Source: an uncultured Reyranella sp. (GTDB lineage: Bacteria; Pseudomonadota; Alphaproteobacteria; Reyranellales; Reyranellaceae). From it: 64,000 nucleotides of DNA. The number at the start of each line of letters is the position of its first letter. The stretch's first letter is position 1. This document shows, piece after piece, positions 25,221-35,775 of this stretch. Below the pieces are notes generated by a model, which had not been told where the DNA came from, ran no database searches, and worked only from the letters and a program-made list of their open reading frames with translations. The position numbers and the translations under genes were made by a program. Where the stretch lies: the NCBI RefSeq assembly GCF_945957355.1, contig NZ_CAMFKM010000004.1:62001-126000 (forward strand), written 5' to 3'.

Positions 25221-26447
25221 ATGTCCGCTGCTGCCACAACGCCGCTTCGGCACGATTTCAGGGTGATCAGCCTGATCGGCGTCGCCCACGGGGTGAGCCA
25301 TTACTACCAGCTTGCCTTCGCGACCATGCTGCTGATCGTGCGTCAGGAAGCAGGGCTGAGCTACGCCGACGTCGGCCTGCTGGCGGGAATCTTCTACGGT
25401 GTCTCCGGGGTGGCTCAGACGGCGGCGGGATTCGCGGTCGATCGTTTCGGCGCCCGGCCGATCCTCGCCAGTGGCCTTTTCATCGTCGGCCTCGGCCTCG
25501 CTTGCATCTCGGTCGCGCATACCTTCCGCGGCTTCGCCTGCATCGCGGTCATTGCCGGACTGGGCAACTCGGTCTTCCATCCGGCCGACTTCGCGCTGCT
25601 GAATTCGTCGGTGAATACCCACCGGCTTGGCCGCGCCTTCAGCATCCACGGGCTCGGCGGGTCGCTGGGTTGGGCCGCCGCCCCGGTGATGTACTTCCTC
25701 GACAGCCTGTTCGGCTGGGTCGGAGCGGCCCTGATCGGCGCATTGCCGGGCATCGTGCTGTCCGGCCTGGTCCTCGTCCATCGTGAGCAGCTGGTCGATC
25801 ACAGGGTCAAGGTGCGTGCGGCCGCGGCGCAGGCCGGCGGCCGGCCGGGCCTGGCGCTGTTCCTGCAGCCGGCGCTGCTGCTCTGCCTGGCGTATTTCGC
25901 GCTGATCGCCGCCAACACGGTCGGCATCCAGCAGTTCGCCGTACCCGCCTGGAGCGGCATGTTCGGCGTCACCGAGAACTATGCCGCCTTCTGCCTGATC
26001 GTGTTCATCGCCGGATCGGCCGCGGGTATCCTGGTCGGCGGCTATTTCGCCGACCGCGTCCGCCGGCACGAGCTGGTGGCGGCATTCGGCCTGCTGGCGG
26101 CGGCGGCCCTTACCGTGCCGATTGCGACGCAGACCGTGTCGTCCACCTTGCTGCCGATCCTGCTGGCGCTGGCCGGCGCCGCCGGCGGCATCACCAACCC
26201 GTCGCGCGACATGATCGTGCGCGGTGCGACGCCTCCCGGCGCATCGGGCAAGGTCTTCGGCTTCGTGTATTCCGGGCTCGACATCGGCTCCTTCGTGGCG
26301 CCGCCGCTGTACGGCCTGCTGATGAACAGCGGCATGCCGGCGGTGATCTTCTGGATCGCCGTCGGGCTCTACGCTTTCAATGCCGGCATGGTGATGCTGA
26401 TCCGCAGCAGCAGCGCCAAGCCCGCCTATCCGGCGGCAGCGGAGTAG
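25221..26447 (+). CDS. MFS transporter
   Basis: Inner-membrane secondary transporter of 408 residues with about twelve hydrophobic segments. The family loop after helix 2 is visible as DRFGARPILASGLF, and the second-half equivalent is ADRVRRHELVAAF. The N-terminal half resembles fosmidomycin-resistance-type MFS proteins (VAHGVSHYYQLAFATML, GNSVFHPADFALLN). The ATG at 25221 is preferred over 25185 because GAGGTG lies five bases before it. It diverges from the cyclase-family gene. Direction and substrate are unknown. Confidence 0.88.
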   Translation: MSAAATTPLRHDFRVISLIGVAHGVSHYYQLAFATMLLIVRQEAGLSYADVGLLAGIFYGVSGVAQTAAGFAVDRFGARPILASGLFIVGLGLACISVAHTFRGFACIAVIAGLGNSVFHPADFALLNSSVNTHRLGRAFSIHGLGGSLGWAAAPVMYFLDSLFGWVGAALIGALPGIVLSGLVLVHREQLVDHRVKVRAAAAQAGGRPGLALFLQPALLLCLAYFALIAANTVGIQQFAVPAWSGMFGVTENYAAFCLIVFIAGSAAGILVGGYFADRVRRHELVAAFGLLAAAALTVPIATQTVSSTLLPILLALAGAAGGITNPSRDMIVRGATPPGASGKVFGFVYSGLDIGSFVAPPLYGLLMNSGMPAVIFWIAVGLYAFNAGMVMLIRSSSAKPAYPAAAE

Positions 26448-26450
26448 GGG

Positions 26451-28328
<1,878 letters not shown>

Positions 28329-28382
28329 GGGCGGGGGCATTTACCATGCGATTTGGCCGCAAACCAAGCGCATTGGCCGCGC

Positions 28383-28411
28383 TTGCCGGGCCCAAACCCC
28401 GCGTCTATAAG
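28383..28411 (+). promoter_or_regulatory. Probable sigma-70-type promoter of ndk
   Basis: TTGCCG (28383-28388), a 17-base spacer and TATAAG (28406-28411), about 45 bases before the ndk ATG. Confidence 0.6.
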
Positions 28412-28454
28412 GCGCGCCCAAGCGCTGAAAATCACTGCCTCCACGAGGGAATTC

Positions 28455-28877
28455 ATGGCCGTCGAACGTACTTTCTCGATCATCAAGCCGGATGCGACCC
28501 GCCGGAACCTGACCGGCAAGATCAACGCCCGGTTCGAGGAGAAGGGCCTGCGCATCGTCGCCCAGAAGCGCATCCAGATGAGCCGCCAGCAGGCCGAACA
28601 GTTCTACGGCGTGCACAAGGCCCGTCCGTTCTTCAACGATCTCTGCACCTTCATGACGTCCGGCCCGGTCGTCGTTCAGGTCCTGGAAGGCGAGAACGCC
28701 GTCGCGAAGAACCGCGAGATCATGGGCGCCACCAATCCGGCCAACGCCGACGCCGGCACGATCCGCAAGGACTTCGCCGAGTCGATCGAAGCCAATTCGG
28801 TGCACGGCTCCGACTCGCCGGAGAACGCGGCCATCGAGATCGCCTACTTCTTCGCGGGCTCCGAGATCGTCGGCTGA
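28455..28877 (+). CDS. ndk: Nucleoside diphosphate kinase
   Basis: Transfers the gamma-phosphate of ATP to nucleoside diphosphates through a phospho-His. The 140-residue length is standard. The N-terminus [18 protein letters not shown], the segment [18 protein letters not shown] and the active-site His in [16 protein letters not shown] are all present. The ATG at 28455 follows GAGGGAATTC. It is transcribed alone: a promoter lies at 28383-28411 and a strong terminator at 28900-28924. Confidence 0.98.
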   Translation: MAVERTFSIIKPDATRRNLTGKINARFEEKGLRIVAQKRIQMSRQQAEQFYGVHKARPFFNDLCTFMTSGPVVVQVLEGENAVAKNREIMGATNPANADAGTIRKDFAESIEANSVHGSDSPENAAIEIAYFFAGSEIVG

Positions 28878-28899
28878 CGCGAGGCGGCCCTCAAACGAA

Positions 28900-28924
28900 A
28901 AAAGCGGCCCATCGGGCCGCTTTT
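28900..28924. terminator. Bidirectional intrinsic terminator between ndk and the cytochrome oxidase subunit gene
   Basis: An 11-bp perfect stem AAAAGCGGCCC / GGGCCGCTTTT with a three-base loop; T runs follow on both strands (TTTTCTTTT on plus, TTTTTTCG on minus). It serves the two converging genes. Confidence 0.92.
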
Positions 28925-28948
28925 CTTTTGGAAGATCCGCTCCGGACG

Positions 28949-29152
28949 TCAGTTCAGGACGGCAAAGGCGACCAGCAGGGCGATCGAGCCGCCGATTCCC
29001 AGAACGAGGCCGAGCAGCGGCAGGTGGGCAATCAGGCCGAGGGCCATCGAGACCAGAAGGACGATGATCCAGAGGAGACTGAACGTCACCAGCTTGCTGA
29101 ACGCCGTATACGTCGCCACGTGAGCCGGATAGTCATCCTTTGCTTCAGCCAT
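28949..29152 (-). CDS. aa3-type cytochrome c oxidase subunit IV family protein
   Basis: A 67-residue single-gene membrane protein. The N-terminal soluble part DDYPAHVATYTAFSKLVTF matches the signature of the small bacterial aa3 oxidase subunit IV family of alphaproteobacteria. Hydrophobic stretches follow (LLWIIVLLVSMALGLIA and LVLGIGGSIALLVAF), enough for two membrane spans where the classic subunit has one. The ATG at 29152 has GGGGAAGAG upstream. It lies between the ndk terminator and purN, 41 bases from the purN stop, and may be co-transcribed with purM-purN. Confidence 0.8.
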   Translation of the reverse strand: MAEAKDDYPAHVATYTAFSKLVTFSLLWIIVLLVSMALGLIAHLPLLGLVLGIGGSIALLVAFAVLN

Positions 29153-29193
29153 AACTCTTCCCCGCTTGAATTCGTTGGCGATCTTATATCGGA

Positions 29194-29844
29194 CTAGGTT
29201 TCTCGGGAAAAGAGGAGCGTGGCGTCGCAGGCGAGGCCCGTGACCTCGACCGTCTCGCCATCGATCGCGATCCGGCCTTCGCCGAACCAGCGCACCACCA
29301 GCGGATAGAGGCGGTGCTCCTGGCGCAGGATGCGTGCCGATAGCGTCTCCTCCGTGTCGCCGGCGAGCACCGGCACCGCCGCCTGGGCGATGATCGGGCC
29401 CGAGTCGAGGTCCGGAGTCACCAGATGGGCGGTGCAGCCGCTCACGCGGACGCCGGCCGCCAGCGCCTGGCGTTGTACGTGCGTCCCCTTGAACGCCGGC
29501 AGCAGGGACGGGTGGATATTGATCAACCGGTTTGCCCAGCGCGTGGGAAACCACGGGCTGAAGATGCGCATGAACCCGGCCAGCACGACCAATTCGACAC
29601 CATGGCGCTCGAGTTCCGCCGAGACGGCGCGATCGAAGGTCTCGCGGTCGGGATGGTCTCGGTGCGAGACGATGGCCGTGGGGATGCCGGCCGCGGCGGC
29701 GATCGAGAGCCCCGGCGCGTCGGCCTTGTTGCTCACCACGCAGCCGATTCCGGCGGGATAGTCCGCGGCCCGCGCCGCCTCGATCAACGCGGCGAGGTTG
29801 CTGCCGCGGCCGGAGATCAGAACGCCGACCTTCAGCTTCGCCAT
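29194..29844 (-). CDS. purN: Phosphoribosylglycinamide formyltransferase
   Basis: Third step of purine synthesis: formyl transfer from 10-formyl-THF to GAR. The 216-residue protein begins [18 protein letters not shown]. The catalytic region contains [12 protein letters not shown], the signature Asn-Ile-His-Pro in [12 protein letters not shown] and [18 protein letters not shown] with its catalytic Asp. The start overlaps the 3' end of purM by 13 bases, so the two are translationally coupled. Confidence 0.97.
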   Translation of the reverse strand: MAKLKVGVLISGRGSNLAALIEAARAADYPAGIGCVVSNKADAPGLSIAAAAGIPTAIVSHRDHPDRETFDRAVSAELERHGVELVVLAGFMRIFSPWFPTRWANRLINIHPSLLPAFKGTHVQRQALAAGVRVSGCTAHLVTPDLDSGPIIAQAAVPVLAGDTEETLSARILRQEHRLYPLVVRWFGEGRIAIDGETVEVTGLACDATLLFSRET

Positions 29845-30923
29845 AGGCTTTCGGCGTGGTCGACGATGCAGTCCGCCTCGTCGGTCGGCGCCCTCTCGAT
29901 CGTGCCGATCTCGCTCACGGTCTCGCCGGTACCGGTCAGCGCCGTGGCGACCCGCGCCGCGTCATCCTTCGCGACGACCACGATCATGCCGAGACCGCAA
30001 TTGAAGGTCCGCAGCATGTCGTCGGTCGGCACCTGGCCGACCTCGCGCAGCCATTGGAAGACGCGCGGCACCGTCCACCGGCGCGCATCGAGACGAGCGC
30101 GCATGCCGTCGGGGAGGCAGCGCGGCACATTGCCGGGCAGGCCGCCGCCCGTGATGTGCGCCAGGCCCTTGATCGCCCCAGTCGCCCGGATCACCTGCAG
30201 GAGTTGCTTCACATAGATGCGCGTGGGCTCCAGCAGCGCCTCGCCCAGCGTCGCGTCCGCGAAGGGCGCGCGGTCGGCATAGCTCAGACCGCTGCGCTCG
30301 ACGATACGGCGCACCAGCGAATAACCGTTGGAGTGCGGGCCGCTCGAGGCGATGCCCATCACGACGTCGCCAACCGCGATGTCGCTGCGCGGCAGCAGGG
30401 CGTCGCGCTCGGCGGCGCCGACCGTGAAACCCGCCAGGTCGTAGTCGCCGTCGACATACATGCCCGGCATCTCGGCCGTTTCGCCGCCGACGAGGGCACA
30501 GCCGGCGCGCCGGCAGCCCTCGGCAATGCCCGCGACGAGGCGGCGGCCGACATCTACGTCGAGGCGGCCGCTTGCATAGTAGTCGAGGAAGAACAGTGGC
30601 TCGGCGCCCTGCACGACGATGTCGTTGACGCACATCGCCACGAGATCGATGCCGACCGTGTCCGGTATGGCCGCTTCGATCGCGACCTTGAGCTTGGTGC
30701 CGACGCCGTCGGTGCCGGAGACCAGGATCGGATCGGTGAAGCCCGCCGCCTTGAGGTCGAACAGCCCGCCGAAGCCTCCCAGTCCACCCATGACGCCCGG
30801 CCGGTTCGTGCTGCGGGCCAGCGGCTTGATGTGTTCGACGAGGTTGTCGCCGGCATCGATATCGACGCCGGCGTCCTTGTAGGTGAGGGGGGGCCGATTG
30901 TGGCCGGGGGCGTCGGGCTTCAA
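29832..30923 (-). CDS. purM: Phosphoribosylformylglycinamidine cyclo-ligase (AIR synthetase)
   Basis: Fifth step of purine synthesis: ATP-dependent closure of FGAM to AIR. Family motifs include [78 protein letters not shown] and the C-terminal [14 protein letters not shown]. No suitable ATG exists; the start is put at a TTG (30923) because a GAGG stands five bases upstream and the resulting N-terminus has normal length (363 residues). A further TTG at 30983 would add 20 residues. purN overlaps the 3' end. The DUF2066 gene diverges 59 bases away. Confidence 0.95.
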   Translation of the reverse strand: MKPDAPGHNRPPLTYKDAGVDIDAGDNLVEHIKPLARSTNRPGVMGGLGGFGGLFDLKAAGFTDPILVSGTDGVGTKLKVAIEAAIPDTVGIDLVAMCVNDIVVQGAEPLFFLDYYASGRLDVDVGRRLVAGIAEGCRRAGCALVGGETAEMPGMYVDGDYDLAGFTVGAAERDALLPRSDIAVGDVVMGIASSGPHSNGYSLVRRIVERSGLSYADRAPFADATLGEALLEPTRIYVKQLLQVIRATGAIKGLAHITGGGLPGNVPRCLPDGMRARLDARRWTVPRVFQWLREVGQVPTDDMLRTFNCGLGMIVVVAKDDAARVATALTGTGETVSEIGTIERAPTDEADCIVDHAESLWRS

Positions 30924-30982
30924 GCCAGCCTCATTCGTGCTAGATAGGGTGCGCGAACATAGCCAAAAACCGGACCCCCGCA

Positions 30983-32059
30983 ATGCCGATAGGCCGCGTC
31001 TTTTCCACGATTGCTGCCCTTTTTCTGGCCGTCCTCACCGCAAACATCGCCCTGGCGCAGTCATTCGGGGGCACAGGATACGACGTCACCGGTGTCGAGG
31101 TCGACGTCAGCGGGGCCGATGCCGTGCAGGCGCGGGCCCAGGGCATCCGGGAGGCGCGGCGAAAAGCCTTTGATCTCCTCGTGAATCGCATGGTGCCGGC
31201 GGAAGATCGCGCGCGATTGCCGCAAATTGACGATGCGCAGCTCGAGAACCTGGTGCGCGGGGTGGAATTCGTGCGCGAGCGCCCGTCACCCGGTCGCTAC
31301 GTCGCCACGGTGAATGTCGTCTTTGCTCCCGATGCGGTGAAATCGTACCTCGGCGGCGCCGGTGCGAAGGTCGTGGAAACCGTGCCCAGGCCGGCCCTCG
31401 TGATCCCGCTCTGGAAGGGGCCGGCCGGCGTGGAGCCACTCAACGACCGCAATGCCTGGCGCGAGGCCTGGCAGCAGCTCGACAGCGCGGGCAGCGCTGT
31501 ACCCGTGACCCTGCTGCGCGGCGACCCCACCGACCAGGGCGCTCTCTCGGCGGAACAGGCCTATGTCGGCGACGTCTCGGCGCTGGCGCGCCTCAACGAG
31601 CGTTACCGGGCGCCCACCATCATCGTGGCCACGGTCGACGGCGACAAGAACGGCGGCGCGCTGAGCGTCGGCGGCCTGCGTTACGACACGCAGACCGGTG
31701 CCCGCAGCGAGATCCCGCGCATCCCCGTTGCCAGCGCGGCCGACCTGCCGGCCGCCGTGAAGGCGATCCACGCCAAGGCCGACCAGGACTGGCGTGGAAT
31801 CGGCACCGTGCGACGCGACTCGCAGGCCTCACTCGATGTCGTCGTGCCGATCCGCGCGCTCGGCGACTGGGTGCAGGTGCGGCAGCGTCTCGGCGCGATC
31901 CCGGCCGTGAGGTCGGTGACGGTGAAGACACTCGAGGCCGATCGAGCCGATCTGAAGCTCGACTACTTCGGTTCGCCCGAGGAACTGCAGCGCACGCTGG
32001 CTCAGGCGGGATTGAGCCTGTCGCAGGAAGCGGGACAGTGGCAGTTGCAGGCGCGCTAG
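30983..32059 (+). CDS. DUF2066 domain-containing exported protein
   Basis: A 358-residue protein with a signal peptide ([20 protein letters not shown], cleavage near residue 26). The mature part starts [20 protein letters not shown], followed by [17 protein letters not shown], the typical opening of DUF2066 proteins. No catalytic motif is evident and the family function is not established. It is first in a plus-strand series with a PerM-type permease and hdaA, a gene order seen in other Rhodospirillales-like genomes. It lies divergent to purM and probably has its promoter within the 59 bases between them. Confidence 0.85.
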   Translation: MPIGRVFSTIAALFLAVLTANIALAQSFGGTGYDVTGVEVDVSGADAVQARAQGIREARRKAFDLLVNRMVPAEDRARLPQIDDAQLENLVRGVEFVRERPSPGRYVATVNVVFAPDAVKSYLGGAGAKVVETVPRPALVIPLWKGPAGVEPLNDRNAWREAWQQLDSAGSAVPVTLLRGDPTDQGALSAEQAYVGDVSALARLNERYRAPTIIVATVDGDKNGGALSVGGLRYDTQTGARSEIPRIPVASAADLPAAVKAIHAKADQDWRGIGTVRRDSQASLDVVVPIRALGDWVQVRQRLGAIPAVRSVTVKTLEADRADLKLDYFGSPEELQRTLAQAGLSLSQEAGQWQLQAR

Positions 32060-32083
32060 GCCTGCCCCGGGGAGTCTGAATTG

Positions 32084-33166
32084 ATGGCGCAATCCATCAC
32101 GACGGGGCGCTGGATCTTCTGGGTTGCGGCGGCCGCGATCTTCCTGCTGTTGCTGTGGCTGCTGAACGACATCCTGCTGCCCTTCGTCGTCGGCATGGTC
32201 GTCGCGTACTTTCTCGACCCGGTGGTTGCGCGACTTCAGCGGGCGCACCTGTCGCGGACCGGGGCGACCACGCTCGTCACGATCGTGGCAGTCCTCATCG
32301 CCGTCGGCGTCGTAATGGCAATCCTGCCGCCGCTGTTCGGGCAGATACAGAAACTGATCGCCAATGCGCCCGAATATGTGATGAAGGCCGTGAGCCGCAT
32401 CCAGCCCTTGATCGAGCCGCTGCGTGACAGGCTCGGCCTCGATCCGCCCAGTGTCCACGACCTGCAGTCCGGGGCGACGGAATGGGCTGGTAAGGGGCTC
32501 GCCTTCGCGGGCGGCGTGGCCGGAGCAGTCGCCGAGCGCGGCGTGGCGATCATCAACCTGCTCGGCCTGCTGTTCATCACGCCGGTGGTGACGTTCTACC
32601 TGCTGCGCGACTGGGAGAAGGTACTGGCGGCGATCGACGGCGCCCTGCCTCTCGACCACGCCGATACGATCCGCAAGCTCACACGGGAATCGAATGCCGC
32701 CATCGCGGGCTATCTGCGCGGCCAGGCGCTCGTCGGCCTCGCGCTCGGCTCTTTCTACGGCATTGGCCTGACGCTGGTCGGGCTTCAGTTCGGACTGGTC
32801 ATCGGCCTGATCGCGGGTGCGATTTCGTTCATTCCCTTCGTCGGCACTTTCGTTGGGGCCGTCATGGCGCTCGGCATGGCGCTGGCGCAGTTCCCGCCGG
32901 ACTGGGTGGGGGTCGTCAAGGTCGCGGCGGTGTTCGTGGTGGGCCAGATGATCGAAGGCAATTTCCTGTCGCCCAAGCTTGTCGGCGATCGTGTCGGCCT
33001 GCACCCGGTCTGGATCATGTTCGCGTTGTTGGCCGGCGGCTCGCTGTTCGGCTTCACCGGCGTGCTCATCGCCGTGCCGGTGGCAGCCGTGCTCGGCGTG
33101 GTCGCGCGCCACTTCATCGCGCGCTATCGCGAGAGCGATCTCTATCGCGGCAGGGCAGGCGGTTGA
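32084..33166 (+). CDS. AI-2E family transporter / PerM-type permease
   Basis: A 360-residue inner-membrane protein of the UPF0118/PerM family. N-terminal hydrophobic helices (WIFWVAAAAIFLLLLWLL, ILLPFVVGMVVAYFL) are followed by a long amphipathic domain with AVSRIQPLIEPLRDRLG. The C-terminal membrane block includes GLALGSFYGIGLTLVGL, IPFVGTFVGAVMALGMAL and the signature GQMIEGNFLSPKLVGDRVGLHP. The ATG at 32084 follows GGGGAGTC. Members export small molecules or ions; the substrate is not known. hdaA follows 8 bases after the stop. Confidence 0.9.
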   Translation: MAQSITTGRWIFWVAAAAIFLLLLWLLNDILLPFVVGMVVAYFLDPVVARLQRAHLSRTGATTLVTIVAVLIAVGVVMAILPPLFGQIQKLIANAPEYVMKAVSRIQPLIEPLRDRLGLDPPSVHDLQSGATEWAGKGLAFAGGVAGAVAERGVAIINLLGLLFITPVVTFYLLRDWEKVLAAIDGALPLDHADTIRKLTRESNAAIAGYLRGQALVGLALGSFYGIGLTLVGLQFGLVIGLIAGAISFIPFVGTFVGAVMALGMALAQFPPDWVGVVKVAAVFVVGQMIEGNFLSPKLVGDRVGLHPVWIMFALLAGGSLFGFTGVLIAVPVAAVLGVVARHFIARYRESDLYRGRAGG

Positions 33167-33174
33167 ACCGTCCC

Positions 33175-33858
33175 ATGGCTAACCAACTCACACTGGATCT
33201 CGCATTGCCGCCGCCGACCTACGCGCGGCAGGATTTCGTCGTGGCCGACGGCAATCGCCAGGCGCTGGCTTGGATCGACAGCTGGCCGGACTGGCCGGCG
33301 CCGGCCCTGTCGCTGAGCGGACCGAGCGGATGCGGCAAGACGCATCTCGGCCGTATCTGGGCGGCCCGCAGCAACGCAATCGTCATGAGCGGCGACGATC
33401 TCGACGGAATGAGCGTGGCCGATCTCACGCGTCTCGCGGCGACATCGCCAGCCATCGTGATCGAAGGGGCGGAACGGGCGCCCGAGCGCGGACTCTTCCA
33501 TCTCTACAACCTGATGCGTGAGCGGGGCGGATTTCTTCTGCTGATTTCAGCCGAGCCGCCTGCACGCCGGTCCATTGCGTTGCCCGATCTCGCTTCCCGG
33601 CTGCGGGCGGCGCCCGCGGTCGCGGTCGAGCCGCCTGACGACGAGCTCCTGGGGTCGATCATCCTGAAGCAGCTGGCCGACCGGCAATTGCACGCAGGTG
33701 CTGGCGTCGTGCAGTATCTCGTCTCGCACATGGAACGTTCGGCGGACGCCGCTCGACGCGTCGTTGCGGCTCTCGATCGGCGTGCCTTGACGGAACGGCG
33801 GGAGATAGACCGACGGCTGGCGGCAGACGTGCTGGCGGACATCGCCGGCGCCACCTGA
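33175..33858 (+). CDS. hdaA: DnaA regulatory inactivator homologue (HdaA), AAA-type
   Basis: HdaA binds the replication clamp and stimulates DnaA-ATP hydrolysis to limit re-initiation. The 227-residue protein has the clamp-binding motif QLTLDL at residues 4-9, a Walker A GPSGCGKTHLGRIW, and the DnaA-like segment GLFHLYNLMRERGGFLLLIS. The Walker B region reads AIVIEGAERAP, so the usual acidic pair is weakened. The C-terminal lid carries ERSADAARRVVAALDRR. The ATG at 33175 is chosen over an overlapping TTG at 33163. The adjacent upstream permease gene is a common partner in alphaproteobacteria. Confidence 0.88.
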   Translation: MANQLTLDLALPPPTYARQDFVVADGNRQALAWIDSWPDWPAPALSLSGPSGCGKTHLGRIWAARSNAIVMSGDDLDGMSVADLTRLAATSPAIVIEGAERAPERGLFHLYNLMRERGGFLLLISAEPPARRSIALPDLASRLRAAPAVAVEPPDDELLGSIILKQLADRQLHAGAGVVQYLVSHMERSADAARRVVAALDRRALTERREIDRRLAADVLADIAGAT

Positions 33859-33871
33859 AGGGAGGAAGACG

Positions 33872-34333
33872 ATGAAGATTCTTCTGGCGGCCTTCGCGCT
33901 GTGCCTCGGTGCGGCGACGGCCTCGGCCCAACAGGGAACGGTGATGGGAACCTGGCTCTCCGAGTCGGGTGTCGCACAGATCAAGATCGGCGCCTGCCCA
34001 GATGCCGCGAGCGGCCCGATCTGCGGCTTCGTCGTCAACCTCATCAACCCCAAGGGACCGGACGGCGTAGCCGTCTCCCCCGATGCCGCCACCGACTATC
34101 GCAACGAGAACCCGGCGCTGCGCACGCGCAAGGTGATCGGCATGCCGCTGATCTGGGGCTTCAAGCAAGCCGCCGCACCCAACACATTCGAAGACGGCAA
34201 GGTCTACAATGGCGAGGACGGCAAGACCTACAGCGCCAACATCAGCCTCCAGCCCGATGGCAAGCTGCGGTTGCGCGGTTTCGTCGGCACGCCGATGTTC
34301 GGCAAGACGCAACTCTGGACGCGCGTGAATTAG
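33872..34333 (+). CDS. DUF2147 domain-containing secreted protein
   Basis: A 153-residue protein with a clear signal peptide (ILLAAFALCLGAATASAQ). The mature domain starts GTWLSESGVAQIKIGAC and ends LRLRGFVGTPMFGKTQLW, the hallmark of DUF2147 proteins. They are small periplasmic lipocalin-like beta-barrel proteins of unknown role. Two Cys residues (in GACPDA and GPICGF) could form a disulfide in the periplasm. It starts 13 bases after hdaA behind GGGAGGAAG, so it is likely part of the same transcript. Confidence 0.9.
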   Translation: MKILLAAFALCLGAATASAQQGTVMGTWLSESGVAQIKIGACPDAASGPICGFVVNLINPKGPDGVAVSPDAATDYRNENPALRTRKVIGMPLIWGFKQAAAPNTFEDGKVYNGEDGKTYSANISLQPDGKLRLRGFVGTPMFGKTQLWTRVN

Positions 34334-34346
34334 GAGAGGAACGCAA

Positions 34347-35126
34347 ATGGACATGGGAATCAGGGGCCGCAAGGCCATCGTCTGCGCGGCGAGCAAGGGA
34401 CTGGGCAAGGGCTGCGCGATGGCGCTGGCGGGCGAGGGCGTCGACCTCGTGATCAATGCGCGCACCAAGTCGGAGCTCGAGGCGACGGCGGAGGAGATCC
34501 GCAAGACGTACGGCGTGAAGGTCACGCCGGTCGCCGTCGACGTCACCACCGAGGACGGCCGCAAGCAGGTGCTGGCGGCCTGTCCCGAGCCCGACATCAT
34601 CGTCAACAATGCCGGCGGCCCGCCGCCGGGCAACTTCCGGGACTGGAGCCGCGAGGACTGGATCAAGGCGCTCGACGCCAACATGCTGACGCCGATCGAG
34701 TTCATCAAGGCGAGCGTCGACGGCATGATGAAGCGCGGCTTCGGGCGCATCGTGAACATTACTTCGAGCTCAGTGAAGGCGCCGATCGACATCCTCGGAC
34801 TCAGCAACGGCGCCCGATCGGGCCTCACGGGCTTCGTGGCCGGCGTCTCGCGCACGACGATCCGGTACGGTGTGACGATCAACGGCCTGTTGCCGGGTCC
34901 GTTCGATACCGACCGGCTGCGCGGCACGACGAAGGCGCGCGCGGCGAAGGCCGGCCGCAGCTTCGACGAGGAGTACGCGGCCGCCGCCAAGGCGCATCCG
35001 GCCGGTCGCTTCGGCACGGCCGAGGAGTTCGGCATGATGTGCGCTTTCCTGTGCAGCGTGCACGCCGGTTACATGACCGGACAGAACATCCTGATGGATG
35101 GCGGCCAGTATCCGGGCACCTACTGA
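34347..35126 (+). CDS. SDR-family protein with altered catalytic residues
   Basis: A 259-residue classical-type short-chain dehydrogenase, similar overall to 3-oxoacyl-ACP reductases: nucleotide motif AASKGLGKGCAMALA, IIVNNAGGPPPGNF, active-site strand RIVNITSSSVKAPI, and the C-terminal GYMTGQNILMDGGQYPG. The Tyr-x-x-x-Lys motif is replaced by Ser153-Asn-Gly-Ala-Arg157 in ILGLSNGARSGLTGF. Ser is kept in the active-site strand. It could be a catalytically altered oxidoreductase or a binding protein. It starts 13 bases after the DUF2147 gene with GGAGAGGAACGC upstream and converges with the SixA-like gene, four bases apart. Confidence 0.85.
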   Translation: MDMGIRGRKAIVCAASKGLGKGCAMALAGEGVDLVINARTKSELEATAEEIRKTYGVKVTPVAVDVTTEDGRKQVLAACPEPDIIVNNAGGPPPGNFRDWSREDWIKALDANMLTPIEFIKASVDGMMKRGFGRIVNITSSSVKAPIDILGLSNGARSGLTGFVAGVSRTTIRYGVTINGLLPGPFDTDRLRGTTKARAAKAGRSFDEEYAAAAKAHPAGRFGTAEEFGMMCAFLCSVHAGYMTGQNILMDGGQYPGTY

Positions 35127-35130
35127 GGGG

Positions 35131-35664
35131 TCAGCGCGGATCGAGGTCGCGTGGCCGGACGAAGGCCAGCAGTTCGCAGGTCCCGGGAGCAAGGGCGCTC
35201 CAGGGGCCTGAAGGCGGTCGGAGGGTGGCGAGGGCTCCCGTCGGATATTTGTCCCTGAGGCGTGCCAGCGCCTCCTGCGGCCCGCGCGCCGCGAGGGTGG
35301 CCGCGAGTTGGCCGATCCCCTCATTGTGGCCGATCAGCAGGACGGTCCCGACGGTCTCGGGCAGGGCCTGCAGGCGCTCCAGCAGTTCTTCCTCGGATGC
35401 GAGGTAGAGTGCTTTCTCCAGCGAGATCGGCGGCGCAGGGCTGCCGAGGGCTTTCACGAGGGGCGCCAGCGTCTGGCGCGTCCGTGCCGCCGTGGAACAC
35501 AGGATCAGGTCGGGGCGAGGGGACCTGCTGGCAAGGTGGCCCGCCATGGTCCGGGCGGCGCGTTCGCCGCGATCGTTCAGCGGGCGGTCATGATCGTTCT
35601 GGTGCGGCGTGTTCCAGGCTGACTTTGCATGGCGCAGGAGGAGAATGGTCTTCACGCCAGTCAT
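35131..35664 (-). CDS. Histidine phosphatase family protein, SixA-like
   Basis: A 177-residue phosphoglycerate-mutase-fold phosphatase. The catalytic RHG motif is RHA in ILLLRHAKSAWNTP, followed by DHDRPLNDRGERAARTM, the second Arg in LILCSTAARTRQTLAP and the second His in VLLIGHNEGIGQLAATLA. Proteins of this size and pattern are annotated as phosphohistidine phosphatase SixA. Its neighbour is the divergent ppk gene; no direct functional link can be claimed. Confidence 0.9.
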   Translation of the reverse strand: MTGVKTILLLRHAKSAWNTPHQNDHDRPLNDRGERAARTMAGHLASRSPRPDLILCSTAARTRQTLAPLVKALGSPAPPISLEKALYLASEEELLERLQALPETVGTVLLIGHNEGIGQLAATLAARGPQEALARLRDKYPTGALATLRPPSGPWSALAPGTCELLAFVRPRDLDPR

Positions 35665-35703
35665 TCCAATAAATACAGTAGGAACAATGGTTTAGTGAAA
35701 TGC

Positions 35704-35718
35704 CATGACATGGTCATG
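35704..35718. promoter_or_regulatory. Palindrome in the ppk upstream region
   Basis: CATGAC and GTCATG flank ATG in the 111-base gap between the divergent SixA-like and ppk genes. A CATAAT -10-like box lies at 35741-35746, so the palindrome would overlap the -35 region of ppk. It may be a regulator-binding site; one half resembles a Pho-box half-site (ATGACAT), but a proper direct repeat is not seen. Confidence 0.4.
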
Positions 35719-35775
35719 TAGAGACGCTACCGTTCCTGTGCATAATTTCAGGGAGAGTGCCCCGCAGGGGTCCAC

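Noticed and set aside
35694..35721. Complete Pho box upstream of ppk
   Set aside because: Only one half-site (ATGACAT) fits; the second half at the 11-base step does not.
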